A stretch of DNA of 64,000 nt from Acetatifactor muris (GTDB lineage Bacteria > Bacillota > Clostridia > Lachnospirales > Lachnospiraceae), in NCBI RefSeq assembly GCF_024623325.1, contig NZ_JANJZD010000007.1, positions 62,001 to 126,000 on the forward strand. The letters are read 5' to 3'. Below, piece after piece: positions 25,657-33,303 of the stretch (position 1 is the first letter of the stretch; every line of letters starts with the position of its first letter). The translations under genes were made by a program, and so were the position numbers. A model generated the notes under the pieces. The model saw nothing but the letters and a program-made list of their open reading frames with translations, searched no databases and had not been told where the DNA came from.

Positions 25657-26136
25657 ATGGAAAAAATAGCAAGCTTCACCATAGACCACATTAAATTACA
25701 GCCCGGTGTATATGTATCGCGTAAAGATAACATAGGCGCCGAAATCATTACCACTTTTGACCTGCGCATGACCAGCCCCAACGAAGAGCCGGTCATGAAC
25801 ACCGCAGAGGTACATACCATTGAACACCTGGGTGCTACCTTTTTGAGAAACCATCCGGTATATGGGAAGAAAACCATCTACTTTGGCCCCATGGGATGCC
25901 GCACCGGCTTTTATCTGCTGCTGGCCGGAGATCTTTCATCACAGGATATCGTACCGCTGATTACACAGATGTATGAGTTCATCCGGGACTACAGGGACGA
26001 AGTCCCCGGCGCTTCCGCGAAGGACTGCGGAAATTACCTGGATATGAACCTTCCCATGACAAATTATCTGGCAAAGAGATATCTGGAAAATGTGTTGTAC
26101 AATATTGATGACAGCCGCCTGGTTTACCCGCAGTAA
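25657..26136 (+). CDS. luxS: S-ribosylhomocysteine lyase LuxS
   Basis: 159-aa iron/zinc enzyme that splits S-ribosylhomocysteine into homocysteine and DPD, the precursor of autoinducer-2. Metal ligands and active site are visible: HTIEHLGATFLRN (about residues 53-65) with the HxxEH motif, the catalytic Cys in FGPMGCRTGFYLL (about 84), and the third ligand Cys in AKDCGNYLDMNL (about 126). AAAGGA lies before the ATG. The next gene makes its substrate. Confidence 0.97.
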   Translation: MEKIASFTIDHIKLQPGVYVSRKDNIGAEIITTFDLRMTSPNEEPVMNTAEVHTIEHLGATFLRNHPVYGKKTIYFGPMGCRTGFYLLLAGDLSSQDIVPLITQMYEFIRDYRDEVPGASAKDCGNYLDMNLPMTNYLAKRYLENVLYNIDDSRLVYPQ

Positions 26137-26216
26137 AAAGGACGGAAACCGAAAATGCTTCCGGAAAGGGGAACCGGAGTAAGCGTTGCAGAACGATAAA
26201 CAGGAGAACATAAAAT

Positions 26217-26915
26217 ATGAGCAGGACAGGAATTATAGGCGCAATGGAGCTGGAAGTGGAACAGCTGATTGCAGAACTGGAAAACGATAAGATTATCAAA
26301 AAGGCAGGAATGGATTTCCATGAAGGGCTTCTCAACGGCGCTTCTGTTATCATTGTCCGCTGCGGCATCGGGAAAGTAAACGCGGCGCTCTGTGTACAGA
26401 TTCTGGCAGATATCTTCCATGTGACCCATGTCATCAATACCGGTGTGGCCGGTTCCCTGAATGCAGAACTGGACATTGGAGACATTCTGATTTCAAAGGA
26501 TGCTCTGCACCATGACATGGATGTGACAATTTTCGGGTATCAGCCGGGAGAGGTTCCTCAGATGGGATTCCGGGAATTCAAGGCGGACGAATCGCTCATT
26601 TCCCTGGCGGAAGCCGCCTGCCGAAAGGCAAATCCGGATGTAAGCGTAGTCCTGGGCCGGGTGGTCAGCGGAGACCAGTTTATTTCCAGCAAAGATATGA
26701 AAGAGCATCTGATTTCCGCATTCCAGGGTGACTGCGCGGAGATGGAAGGCGCTTCCATCGCGCACGGCGCTTATCTCAACGGCATTCCTTTTGTCATTAT
26801 CCGGGCCATATCGGACAAGGCGGATGACAGTGCGGAAATGGATTATCCCACCTTTGAGAAAGCCGCGGCAAAGCACTCTGCCGCTCTGGTCAGAGAAATG
26901 GTCAGGGAAATTTAA
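26217..26915 (+). CDS. mtnN: 5'-methylthioadenosine/S-adenosylhomocysteine nucleosidase
   Basis: 232-aa nucleosidase (Pfs) that removes adenine from S-adenosylhomocysteine and methylthioadenosine. Family motifs are IGAMELEVEQLIAELEN at the N-terminus, IVRCGIGKVNAALC, INTGVAGSLN and the nucleoside-binding AEMEGASIAHGAYLNGIPFVIIRAISDKAD with the catalytic Asp. It is 80 bp after luxS in the same direction. Together they recycle SAH to homocysteine plus DPD. An inverted repeat lies between the two genes (about 26155-26185). Confidence 0.96.
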   Translation: MSRTGIIGAMELEVEQLIAELENDKIIKKAGMDFHEGLLNGASVIIVRCGIGKVNAALCVQILADIFHVTHVINTGVAGSLNAELDIGDILISKDALHHDMDVTIFGYQPGEVPQMGFREFKADESLISLAEAACRKANPDVSVVLGRVVSGDQFISSKDMKEHLISAFQGDCAEMEGASIAHGAYLNGIPFVIIRAISDKADDSAEMDYPTFEKAAAKHSAALVREMVREI

Positions 26916-26960
26916 CCCTGACCACATGGTGTTTAACGGGAAGTTCATTTCCTGTTAAAC
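26900..26960. terminator. Two consecutive hairpins between mtnN and gtrA
   Basis: Hairpin 1 pairs GGTCAGGG (26900-26907) with CCCTGACC (26916-26923) and contains the mtnN stop in its loop. Hairpin 2 pairs GTTTAACGGGAA (26931-26942) with 26949-26960 and overlaps the 3' end of the convergent gtrA gene. Neither has a strong T-run, so termination here is inferred from position. Confidence 0.45.
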
Positions 26961-27370
26961 ACAAAAAGCTTGCTGAACACATAATTTGCAATGGTTACCA
27001 GCACTGCGGAAACCACGCTTCCCACCACCAGATTCACATTCAGGACAGTGAATATCTGCATCACCACCACGTCCAGAATCAAAGTGGACACCCTGGAGAG
27101 CACGAACTTAGGCGCCTCCTTTGCCATGGGCTTCTCGCTTTTAAAGACAAATCTCCTGTTGGTAAAATAGGCGAAGATCACACCCGCCACCCAGTTGATT
27201 ATGCTGAGTACCCCGTTCTGAAAGTGGTCCGGATGCATGGTATTGCCGAACAGTACCGCGTTGGCGGCAAACTTTGCCGTCCAGGCCACTATGGTCGTCA
27301 ATACCCCCACAATCAGATATACAATAATTTCCTCATATTTTCTGTAAAGTAGTCTCAGTTTTTCTATCAT
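26945..27370 (-). CDS. GtrA family membrane protein
   Basis: 141 aa with four membrane helices (VYLIVGVLTTIVAWTAKFAANAV, VLSIINWVAGVIFAYFTNRRFVF, VSTLILDVVVMQIFTVL, VGSVVSAVLVTIANYVFSKLFVF). The NRRFVF after helix 2 and NYVFSKLFVF near the end are GtrA signatures. Family members are thought to flip or support transfer of polyprenyl-linked sugars in envelope glycan decoration. It starts 5 bp after the dehydrogenase stop, so the two share an operon. Confidence 0.88.
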   Translation of the reverse strand: MIEKLRLLYRKYEEIIVYLIVGVLTTIVAWTAKFAANAVLFGNTMHPDHFQNGVLSIINWVAGVIFAYFTNRRFVFKSEKPMAKEAPKFVLSRVSTLILDVVVMQIFTVLNVNLVVGSVVSAVLVTIANYVFSKLFVFNRK

Positions 27371-27375
27371 TGGTT

Positions 27376-28374
27376 TTATTTCGTTCCTCCGTTTGTTCCG
27401 GCAGTCTGTCTCCCTGCATTCACCACATTTCTCTCCTGGCCCCTCAGAAACGCGGCGATATTTTTACACGCCTCCTGCACGCATCGGGTACGGGCCTCCA
27501 CACTGGCCCAGGCCAGATGCGGCGTGATAATCAGTCTGTTACTGTCCTTCAGAAGGCTAAGCGGATTGTCCTGCTCCAGCGGCTCCTTTTCCACCACGTC
27601 CAGACCCGCAGCAGCAATCTCCCCGTTAACCAGCGCCTCATACAAATCTGTGTTATTCACCACAGGGCCCCTGGCCACATTCAGAAGTACCGCCGTCTTC
27701 TTCATCCTTTTCAGCGCGGACGCATCAATATAATTGCGTGACAGCGGACTCAGCGGACAGTGCAGCGACAGAAAATCGCTCTCTCCAAGCAGTGTATCCT
27801 TATCCACCCTGCGATATTCCGTCCTGCTGCCGCTTCCAGTGACAGAACAGCAGATCACTTTGCATCCGAATGCCTCCGCAATCTTCGCCACTCTTCTGCC
27901 GATGTTTCCCATCCCCACTATGCCCCAGGTCTTCCCTTCCAGCTCATAAAACGGCAGATCAAAATTGGAAAAGCGCGTCTGAGCACTGTACGCGCCTGAT
28001 TTCACATACTGATCATAATAAAACAGCTTCTGACTCAGCGCAAGCGCCATAGCAAAAGTATGCTGTGCCACCATGCCGGTGCAATAATCCCGCACATTGG
28101 TGACCTTAATGCCTCTGGAACTGCAGTATTCCAGATCACAGTTGTCATAACCGGTGGCAAATTCGCAGATCAGTTTTACCTTCTCCGCCCCGCTGAGAGT
28201 CTTCTCACACAACGGTGACTTATTGGCAATCACAATATCCGCATCCCGGACTCTCTCCCGCACTTCCTCTTCCGTCACTGTATTCTCGTAAATTACAACT
28301 TCTCCAAACGCACGTACCTCTTCCACTGACACATCCGTGCCCACACTGTTTCTCTCCAGAATAACGATTTTCAT
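27376..28374 (-). CDS. D-isomer-specific 2-hydroxyacid dehydrogenase
   Basis: 332-aa NAD-dependent dehydrogenase from ATG 28374 (AGGGAG upstream; the frame extends to 28464 without a better signal). Rossmann motif WGIVGMGNIGRRVAKIAEAFG, then the catalytic Arg in LLNVARGPVVNNTDLYEAL, Glu in GLDVVEKEP and His in ITPHLAWAS. Related enzymes reduce hydroxypyruvate, glyoxylate or 2-keto acids; the substrate is not clear. Confidence 0.9.
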   Translation of the reverse strand: MKIVILERNSVGTDVSVEEVRAFGEVVIYENTVTEEEVRERVRDADIVIANKSPLCEKTLSGAEKVKLICEFATGYDNCDLEYCSSRGIKVTNVRDYCTGMVAQHTFAMALALSQKLFYYDQYVKSGAYSAQTRFSNFDLPFYELEGKTWGIVGMGNIGRRVAKIAEAFGCKVICCSVTGSGSRTEYRRVDKDTLLGESDFLSLHCPLSPLSRNYIDASALKRMKKTAVLLNVARGPVVNNTDLYEALVNGEIAAAGLDVVEKEPLEQDNPLSLLKDSNRLIITPHLAWASVEARTRCVQEACKNIAAFLRGQERNVVNAGRQTAGTNGGTK

Positions 28375-28419
28375 GTATACTCCCTGGTTCCTTTCACTGA
28401 TGTCCCACCCGGTTACACA

Positions 28420-28451
28420 GCCAAAAGCCTGCGAACTTTTCTCCGCAGGCT
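28420..28451 (-). terminator. Terminator after the 294-aa membrane protein gene
   Basis: Perfect 8-bp stem AGCCTGCG / CGCAGGCT (28426-28433 and 28444-28451), 10-nt loop. Read on the minus strand it is followed by TTTTGG. It ends the transcript of the gene whose stop is at 28589. Confidence 0.7.
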
Positions 28452-28588
28452 CCCATACTGACACGTAAAATCAAACATGCTCACATTGCAATCCGTAATG
28501 CATCTGACAGGTCACTCCCTGCACTCCGGATTAAGCGCCATACAGCTTTTCCTAAGTGTAGCAAAGTTATATGACAAATTCAAGTATT

Positions 28589-29473
28589 TTATGTAAGGAA
28601 CTCCTTCAGCAATGCCTCCAGTTCCTCCGCCGTCACCGCCGCGGAATCCTCAGGCGAATCATTTTCGTTCTGGGGCATCTGTATGGCAGGTGCCTGCGCA
28701 TCAGCCGGCATGGCAGTATATATCTGTTCTGCCGTCTCCTCCACTTCCGGTGCGGCATTCAGCTCTTCCCCGCCAGCCGCCAGCCGGTTTCCGATAGGCA
28801 TCAGTTCCACTGTCCGTCTTCCCTGGGGACGCACCAGGCCCCTGTTTCCTCTGCGGTTTCTTCCTCTGCCGCTTCTGCCGCCCTGCACACGCCCGTAGTT
28901 TTCCGTTTTTTCCTCAAAAGCGGATTCTCCGTACAGCATTTCGATATCCTGCCTGGTTACCTCAATACGCGGCGAAAGGTGATTCTCCAGATAATCCACC
29001 AGATTTATTTTCAGAATCCGCTTCTTCCCCCGCACATCCACAACCGTCGATACACTGAAATACACATACAGCCCGAAAAAGCTTACAATGTAAAACGGCA
29101 GAACGTCTCCTACTGTACGTCCCTCCACAATGCTTTTACAGACTCCGATTCCGGAACAGACCACAGACAACAGCATCAGCTGGCCGGAAAGATGATAAAG
29201 CGTCTCAAAAGACAGATGTCCCAATGACATTCGATTCAGGAACTTGTCCACAAAAACGGGTATGTTGGCAACGCCGTTGCTCAGCTGATAACAGCTGGCA
29301 AATTTCGTCTTACATTGTTTTAACAGTCTGTTCTTCGTGGAAGCCATATTATCTGCCTCCTTTATCATATTCCGGTAAAGCAGTCCCAGGAATATCCGAA
29401 GGATAATACTGCTCCCCAGAAAAAGAAACATAAAAACCGATATCAGTTTTTCCTCCTGAAATATACGAAACAT
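28589..29473 (-). CDS. Membrane protein of unknown function with Arg/Gly-rich segment
   Basis: 294 aa from ATG 29473 (GAGGAGG upstream). Hydrophobic segments are at about 8-28, 95-115 and 120-145 (VFMFLFLGSSIILRIFLGLLY, LMLLSVVCSGIGVC, FYIVSFFGLYVYFSV). The rest is soluble, including an Arg/Gly stretch (GGRSGRGRNRRGNRGLVRPQGRR, about 205-230) and an acidic Pro/Ala-rich end. The basic stretch could touch RNA or phospholipid. I do not recognise the family. Confidence 0.7.
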   Translation of the reverse strand: MFRIFQEEKLISVFMFLFLGSSIILRIFLGLLYRNMIKEADNMASTKNRLLKQCKTKFASCYQLSNGVANIPVFVDKFLNRMSLGHLSFETLYHLSGQLMLLSVVCSGIGVCKSIVEGRTVGDVLPFYIVSFFGLYVYFSVSTVVDVRGKKRILKINLVDYLENHLSPRIEVTRQDIEMLYGESAFEEKTENYGRVQGGRSGRGRNRRGNRGLVRPQGRRTVELMPIGNRLAAGGEELNAAPEVEETAEQIYTAMPADAQAPAIQMPQNENDSPEDSAAVTAEELEALLKEFLT

Positions 29474-29693
29474 ATTGCGCCTCCTCTCACTGTTGCAACG
29501 CATGGACCAGGCAGGATCACCTTAACAGTTCACACAAAATCTGAACTGCCGCATTCCATCCTGTAAATCCAGTATAACGTATCAATATTCATGTTTACAG
29601 AATTTTTCGTCGCATTTTTCTCTCTTTTTCCGACAAAAAATTTCAGTATATGCATCTTTTTTCCGCCCCCTCACAAAAATTTATATCCCTCGA

Positions 29694-29722
29694 TTGCAGA
29701 ATGACGAAAAATCTGATAGAAT
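29694..29722 (+). promoter_or_regulatory. Promoter for the TSCPD-murG pair
   Basis: TTGCAG (29694-29699), 17 bp, TAGAAT (29717-29722), in an AT-rich gap and 37 bp before the first ATG. Confidence 0.55.
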
Positions 29723-29758
29723 ATATCGTAACGTATAAAATTAAAGGAGATGAGTTCC

Positions 29759-30004
29759 ATGGATTCACTGAAATACACAACACAAGGCACATGTTCGAGA
29801 GAAATTGATATTAAATTAAAGGACGGTGTCATCGATTCCGTTATGTTTACCGGTGGCTGTCACGGCAACCTGCAGGGCGTCAGTGCCCTGGTAAAGGGGA
29901 TGAAGCCGGAAGAGGCCATTTCCAGATTAAAGGGCATCCGGTGCGGCACAAAATCTACTTCCTGTCCGGATCAGCTGGCATTGGCTCTTGAAAAAATGAT
30001 ATAA
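29759..30004 (+). CDS. TSCPD domain protein (TIGR03905 type)
   Basis: 81-aa small protein. It contains a TSCPD-like domain with GTCSREIDIKLKDGVIDSVMFTGGCHGNLQG and the late TKSTSCPDQLALAL motif that names the family. A similar domain forms the C-terminus of class II ribonucleotide reductases, where the cysteines are important. AAAGGAG is 9 bp before ATG 29759; the ATG at 29750 is too close to it. It precedes murG by 19 bp. Confidence 0.85.
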   Translation: MDSLKYTTQGTCSREIDIKLKDGVIDSVMFTGGCHGNLQGVSALVKGMKPEEAISRLKGIRCGTKSTSCPDQLALALEKMI

Positions 30005-30023
30005 CTTCCGAAAGGCTTGGCAT

Positions 30024-31091
30024 ATGAAAAAAATCGTTTTGACAGGCGGGGGCAGCGCGGGACATGTTACCCCCAATATAGCTCTGCTTCCCTCTCTGAA
30101 GGACGCCGGCTACGAAATTACTTATATGGGTTCTTATGACGGTATGGAAAAAAGGCTGATCGGCGATTTTGATCTGCCCTATGTTGGCATTTCCACCGGC
30201 AAGTTCCGCCGATATCTGGACTTGAAGAATTTTACAGACCCTTTTCGTGTCATAAAAGGCTTCTCGGAAGCCAGGAAATTCCTGAAGTCTTACAGGCCAA
30301 ATGTCGTTTTCTCAAAGGGCGGTTTTGTCTCCGTTCCGGTAGTCCGTGCCGCTGCTTCTCTGGATATTCCGTGTATTATTCACGAGTCCGACATGACACC
30401 GGGCCTTGCCAACAGAATGTGCATTTCTGCCGCCAGAAAAGTCTGCTGTAATTTCCCGGAAACGATTCAGAATCTTCCTGGGGAGAAAGCCGTGCTCACC
30501 GGTTCTCCCATCCGGGCGGAACTGGCCCAGGGGAATAAACTTGCCGGCCTGGACATGTGCGGATTCAGCGCCAACAAACCTGTCATTATGGTAATCGGCG
30601 GAAGTCTGGGCGCCGCCAATGTCAATAAGGCAATCCGCTCCGCACTTCCCAGACTGCTCACAGATTTTCAGGTGGTCCACATCTGCGGAAAGGACAAAAT
30701 AGACAATCTGCTCCTGAATACCGCAGGATATAAACAGTTCGAATATGTAAAAGCGGAACTGAAAGATTTATTTGCCATGGCAGACCTGGTTATTTCCCGG
30801 GCCGGCGCCAACGCCATCTGTGAACTGCTGGCATTAAAGAAGCCAAATATCCTGATACCGCTTCCTGCCTCCAGCAGCCGTGGAGATCAGCTGCTCAATG
30901 CAAAATCCTTTGAAGCCCAGGGGTTTTCCATTGTCATCAATGAAGACGACCTGACCACAGACCTTCTGCTGGATAAGGTGCACGAGCTTTATTTCTCCAG
31001 GCAGACCTTCCGCAATGCCATGAACGACAGCGGACAGATGGATTCCATCCGGACGATCCTGCGTCTTATCGAAGAGGTGGCTCTGCCTTGA
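30024..31091 (+). CDS. murG: UDP-N-acetylglucosamine--N-acetylmuramyl-(pentapeptide) transferase MurG
   Basis: 355-aa GT-B enzyme that turns lipid I into lipid II on the cytoplasmic face of the membrane. N-terminal TGGGSAGHVTPNIAL, the FSKGGFVSVPVVRAA motif, IIHESDMTPGLANR, the UDP-binding IGGSLGAANVNKAIR and the LVISRAGANAICELLALKKPNILIPLP signature are all present. It lies outside a division and cell wall cluster, paired with a TSCPD gene, which is common in Lachnospiraceae-type genomes. Confidence 0.93.
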   Translation: MKKIVLTGGGSAGHVTPNIALLPSLKDAGYEITYMGSYDGMEKRLIGDFDLPYVGISTGKFRRYLDLKNFTDPFRVIKGFSEARKFLKSYRPNVVFSKGGFVSVPVVRAAASLDIPCIIHESDMTPGLANRMCISAARKVCCNFPETIQNLPGEKAVLTGSPIRAELAQGNKLAGLDMCGFSANKPVIMVIGGSLGAANVNKAIRSALPRLLTDFQVVHICGKDKIDNLLLNTAGYKQFEYVKAELKDLFAMADLVISRAGANAICELLALKKPNILIPLPASSSRGDQLLNAKSFEAQGFSIVINEDDLTTDLLLDKVHELYFSRQTFRNAMNDSGQMDSIRTILRLIEEVALP

Positions 31092-31152
31092 AATCCGCCT
31101 GCATCCATTCAGGCTTTGGCGGCATATTGCATCAGTCGGACAACGCAAAAAT

Positions 31153-31202
31153 ATCCCGGCAGGAATCAGTTACACAAGGCGCTGATTTCTGCCGGGATTT
31201 GT
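31153..31202. terminator. Bidirectional terminator between murG and yitT-type gene
   Basis: 17-bp stem (31153-31169 with 31182-31198) and 12-nt loop, followed by TTGTT on the + strand and preceded by AAAAAT, so it can work from both sides of the convergent pair. Confidence 0.85.
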
Positions 31203-32077
31203 TACAGTTTCTTGATAAAGTTTCCATCCACGCTTACACCTTCGTTAATCACGATAAAGGCGTTGGGATCGTATCTGTGTACCGCTGCCTTCAGACGGCT
31301 CACTTCATATTTTGACAATGTAATATACAGTATGTGCGAATCTTCATGGGTATAAGCCCCCATCGTTGACCACTTGGTAATTCCTCTGTAAATCTCCTCA
31401 AAAATCACCTTCTCCAGTGCCGCAGTATCAGCCTTTGTGATGATTTTAGCCTCCACATTGATGTTCTGTGTGTGAACTTTATCCATTGCCACAGAATGCA
31501 CCGCAGCATAGATAACCGAGTACACCACAATTTCCACATCAAACAGAAAGAGGCAGACGGCATACAAAGCCAGATTGACAAACAGATTCGCCTTGCCCAC
31601 GCTGAAATCTCTCTTCCACCGAATCAGCAGCACACCTACTACATCCATTCCGCCGCCGGAAGAAGCCATTCTCAGCGTCAGTCCGATTCCCGCACCGGTT
31701 ATAATTCCCCCCACCATGCAGGCGGCCATAGAATCCTTCACAATCATTCTGGTGGGAATCAGCGACAGGAAGAGAGTCATCACCGTAACAGTGAGCAATG
31801 TCTTCACGAAAAACATTCTCCCCATCCGTCTGAATGCAATCACAAAAATAGGGATATTAATCAGGTAGTAAATGATACCGGCAATGTCAAAATTGCTGAA
31901 ATTCATATGAAAATATCTTGCCAGCAAGGTTCTGATTACCTGACAGAATCCCATCAGTCCGCCTGTGTACAGGCCGGCAGGCACCACAAAAAGATTGGTG
32001 CCCGCAGCGTAAAGAAACGCTCCCAGTCCACAGAGCAGCAGCCTTTTTCCTTCGTACAGAACAACCTCTTTTTTCAT
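31202..32077 (-). CDS. YitT family membrane protein (DUF161/DUF2179)
   Basis: 291 aa. Five to six hydrophobic segments fill residues about 10-190, then a soluble DUF2179 domain (KIITKADTAALEKVIFEEIYRGITKWSTMGAYTHEDSHILYITLSKYEVSRLKAAV). Family function is unknown. It starts 1 bp after the thioredoxin stop and is the last gene of the trmB-trxA-yitT run. Confidence 0.9.
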   Translation of the reverse strand: MKKEVVLYEGKRLLLCGLGAFLYAAGTNLFVVPAGLYTGGLMGFCQVIRTLLARYFHMNFSNFDIAGIIYYLINIPIFVIAFRRMGRMFFVKTLLTVTVMTLFLSLIPTRMIVKDSMAACMVGGIITGAGIGLTLRMASSGGGMDVVGVLLIRWKRDFSVGKANLFVNLALYAVCLFLFDVEIVVYSVIYAAVHSVAMDKVHTQNINVEAKIITKADTAALEKVIFEEIYRGITKWSTMGAYTHEDSHILYITLSKYEVSRLKAAVHRYDPNAFIVINEGVSVDGNFIKKL

Positions 32078-32078
32078 C

Positions 32079-32399
32079 TCACCTCAATGCCTGCTCAACC
32101 TTTTCCTTTAATTCCGCCGCAGACATGGCTCCCACAAAGGTTGCTTCCGGACTGCCGTTTTTAAATATAACAAAAGCCGGGATACTGGAAATGCGATATC
32201 TCGCCGCCAGCGTCATATTCTCGTCAATATTGCATTTGCCGACTTTTACCCTTCCTTCATACTCCTCCGCGATTTTCTCCACCACAGGTCCCATCATCCG
32301 GCAGGGATTACACCAGTCCGCGTAAAAATCCACCAATACCGGAGTGGCCGCCTGCAGCACTTCCGCCTCAAAATTGTCCTCTGTGAATTTGTATTCCAT
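32079..32399 (-). CDS. trxA: Thioredoxin with a CNPC active site
   Basis: 106-aa thioredoxin fold protein. The region YADWCNPCRMMGPVVEKIAEEY carries the redox pair, with Asn in place of the usual Gly of WCGPC. The cis-proline SIPAFVIFKNG and the LKEKVEQAL end are typical. A change within CxxC shifts redox potential in this family, so its partners may differ from those of a standard thioredoxin. It lies 14 bp after trmB. Confidence 0.92.
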   Translation of the reverse strand: MEYKFTEDNFEAEVLQAATPVLVDFYADWCNPCRMMGPVVEKIAEEYEGRVKVGKCNIDENMTLAARYRISSIPAFVIFKNGSPEATFVGAMSAAELKEKVEQALR

Positions 32400-32413
32400 A
32401 AGTTTACCTCCTG

Positions 32414-33082
32414 TTATAGTTCCGCTGTTTTGTTATTTTCTCTGATAATCACATACTTGCAGATAGGATTTCCCAGGCTCGAAAATTTCTCTTCGTACTC
32501 CGTCATCACGTTCCCCTGCATCAGCACCTCGTCATGGTGAAGATCATAGGTAAGCACGCTGGCAGTCCATCCCGCCGGTACCAGTTCGTCCACGGCAAAG
32601 TCGAATAATGCTCTGTTGTCTGTCTTGAATTCCAAGCGGCCATTCTGCTCCAGAATCACGTCATACCTGGCCAGAAATTCCCGCGAGGGCAACCGGCGTC
32701 TGGCATGTCTGTCCTTGGGCCATGGATCAGAGAAATTCAGGTAAATCCGGCTCACTTCCCGGGGGCCGAACACCCTGGTAATCTCTTCCGCATCCATCCG
32801 CAGAAATTTCAGATTGGGGAGCTCTTCCTTCTCCATTTTCTGAACTGCCCGAAGGAGTACGCTGGAATATTTCTCGATACCCACATAATTAATATCGGGA
32901 TTCTCCTTAGCCATAGTATGTATGAATTTTCCCTTTCCCATTCCGATTTCAATATGAATGGGATTTACATTGTCAAAAATTTCTTTCCATCTGCCCGCAC
33001 AGCCGGCCTGCAGTTCCTCCCGGATAACATAAGGACTCTCCGCAATCACCTCCCGCGAACCTGTAATATTACGCAGTCTCAT
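32414..33082 (-). CDS. trmB: tRNA (guanine-N7-)-methyltransferase
   Basis: 222-aa SAM-dependent enzyme that modifies G46 of tRNAs. AdoMet motif IHIEIGMGKGKFIHTMAKENPDINYVGIEKYSSV and the signature NFSDPWPKDRHARRRLPSREFLARY are clear. ATG 33082 is preferred (GGAG 6 bp upstream); the frame continues to 33142. Confidence 0.93.
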   Translation of the reverse strand: MRLRNITGSREVIAESPYVIREELQAGCAGRWKEIFDNVNPIHIEIGMGKGKFIHTMAKENPDINYVGIEKYSSVLLRAVQKMEKEELPNLKFLRMDAEEITRVFGPREVSRIYLNFSDPWPKDRHARRRLPSREFLARYDVILEQNGRLEFKTDNRALFDFAVDELVPAGWTASVLTYDLHHDEVLMQGNVMTEYEEKFSSLGNPICKYVIIRENNKTAEL

Positions 33083-33223
33083 ACCTGCTCCCATATTTGT
33101 AAGTTTATGGCAGTTCAACGCCCTGTCCGGGCTGTTGCACAAGTTTCCTTACTCACTGTACTTTAAATTCAAATGCTTGTCAATGAAAAATTTTGAATCA
33201 CAAATTTCGTCATATTCCTGCTT

Positions 33224-33251
33224 TGGTTTTGGAGAAAAATAGTATATAATA
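33224..33251 (+). promoter_or_regulatory. Promoter for the D,D-carboxypeptidase gene
   Basis: TTGGTT (33224-33229), 16 bp, TATAAT (33246-33251), 52 bp before the ATG, in the divergent region with trmB. Confidence 0.6.
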
Positions 33252-33303
33252 AGAATCATCTGAAGTGAGAATTTGATACCCACATAACTTGCGAGGTTAC
33301 AAT

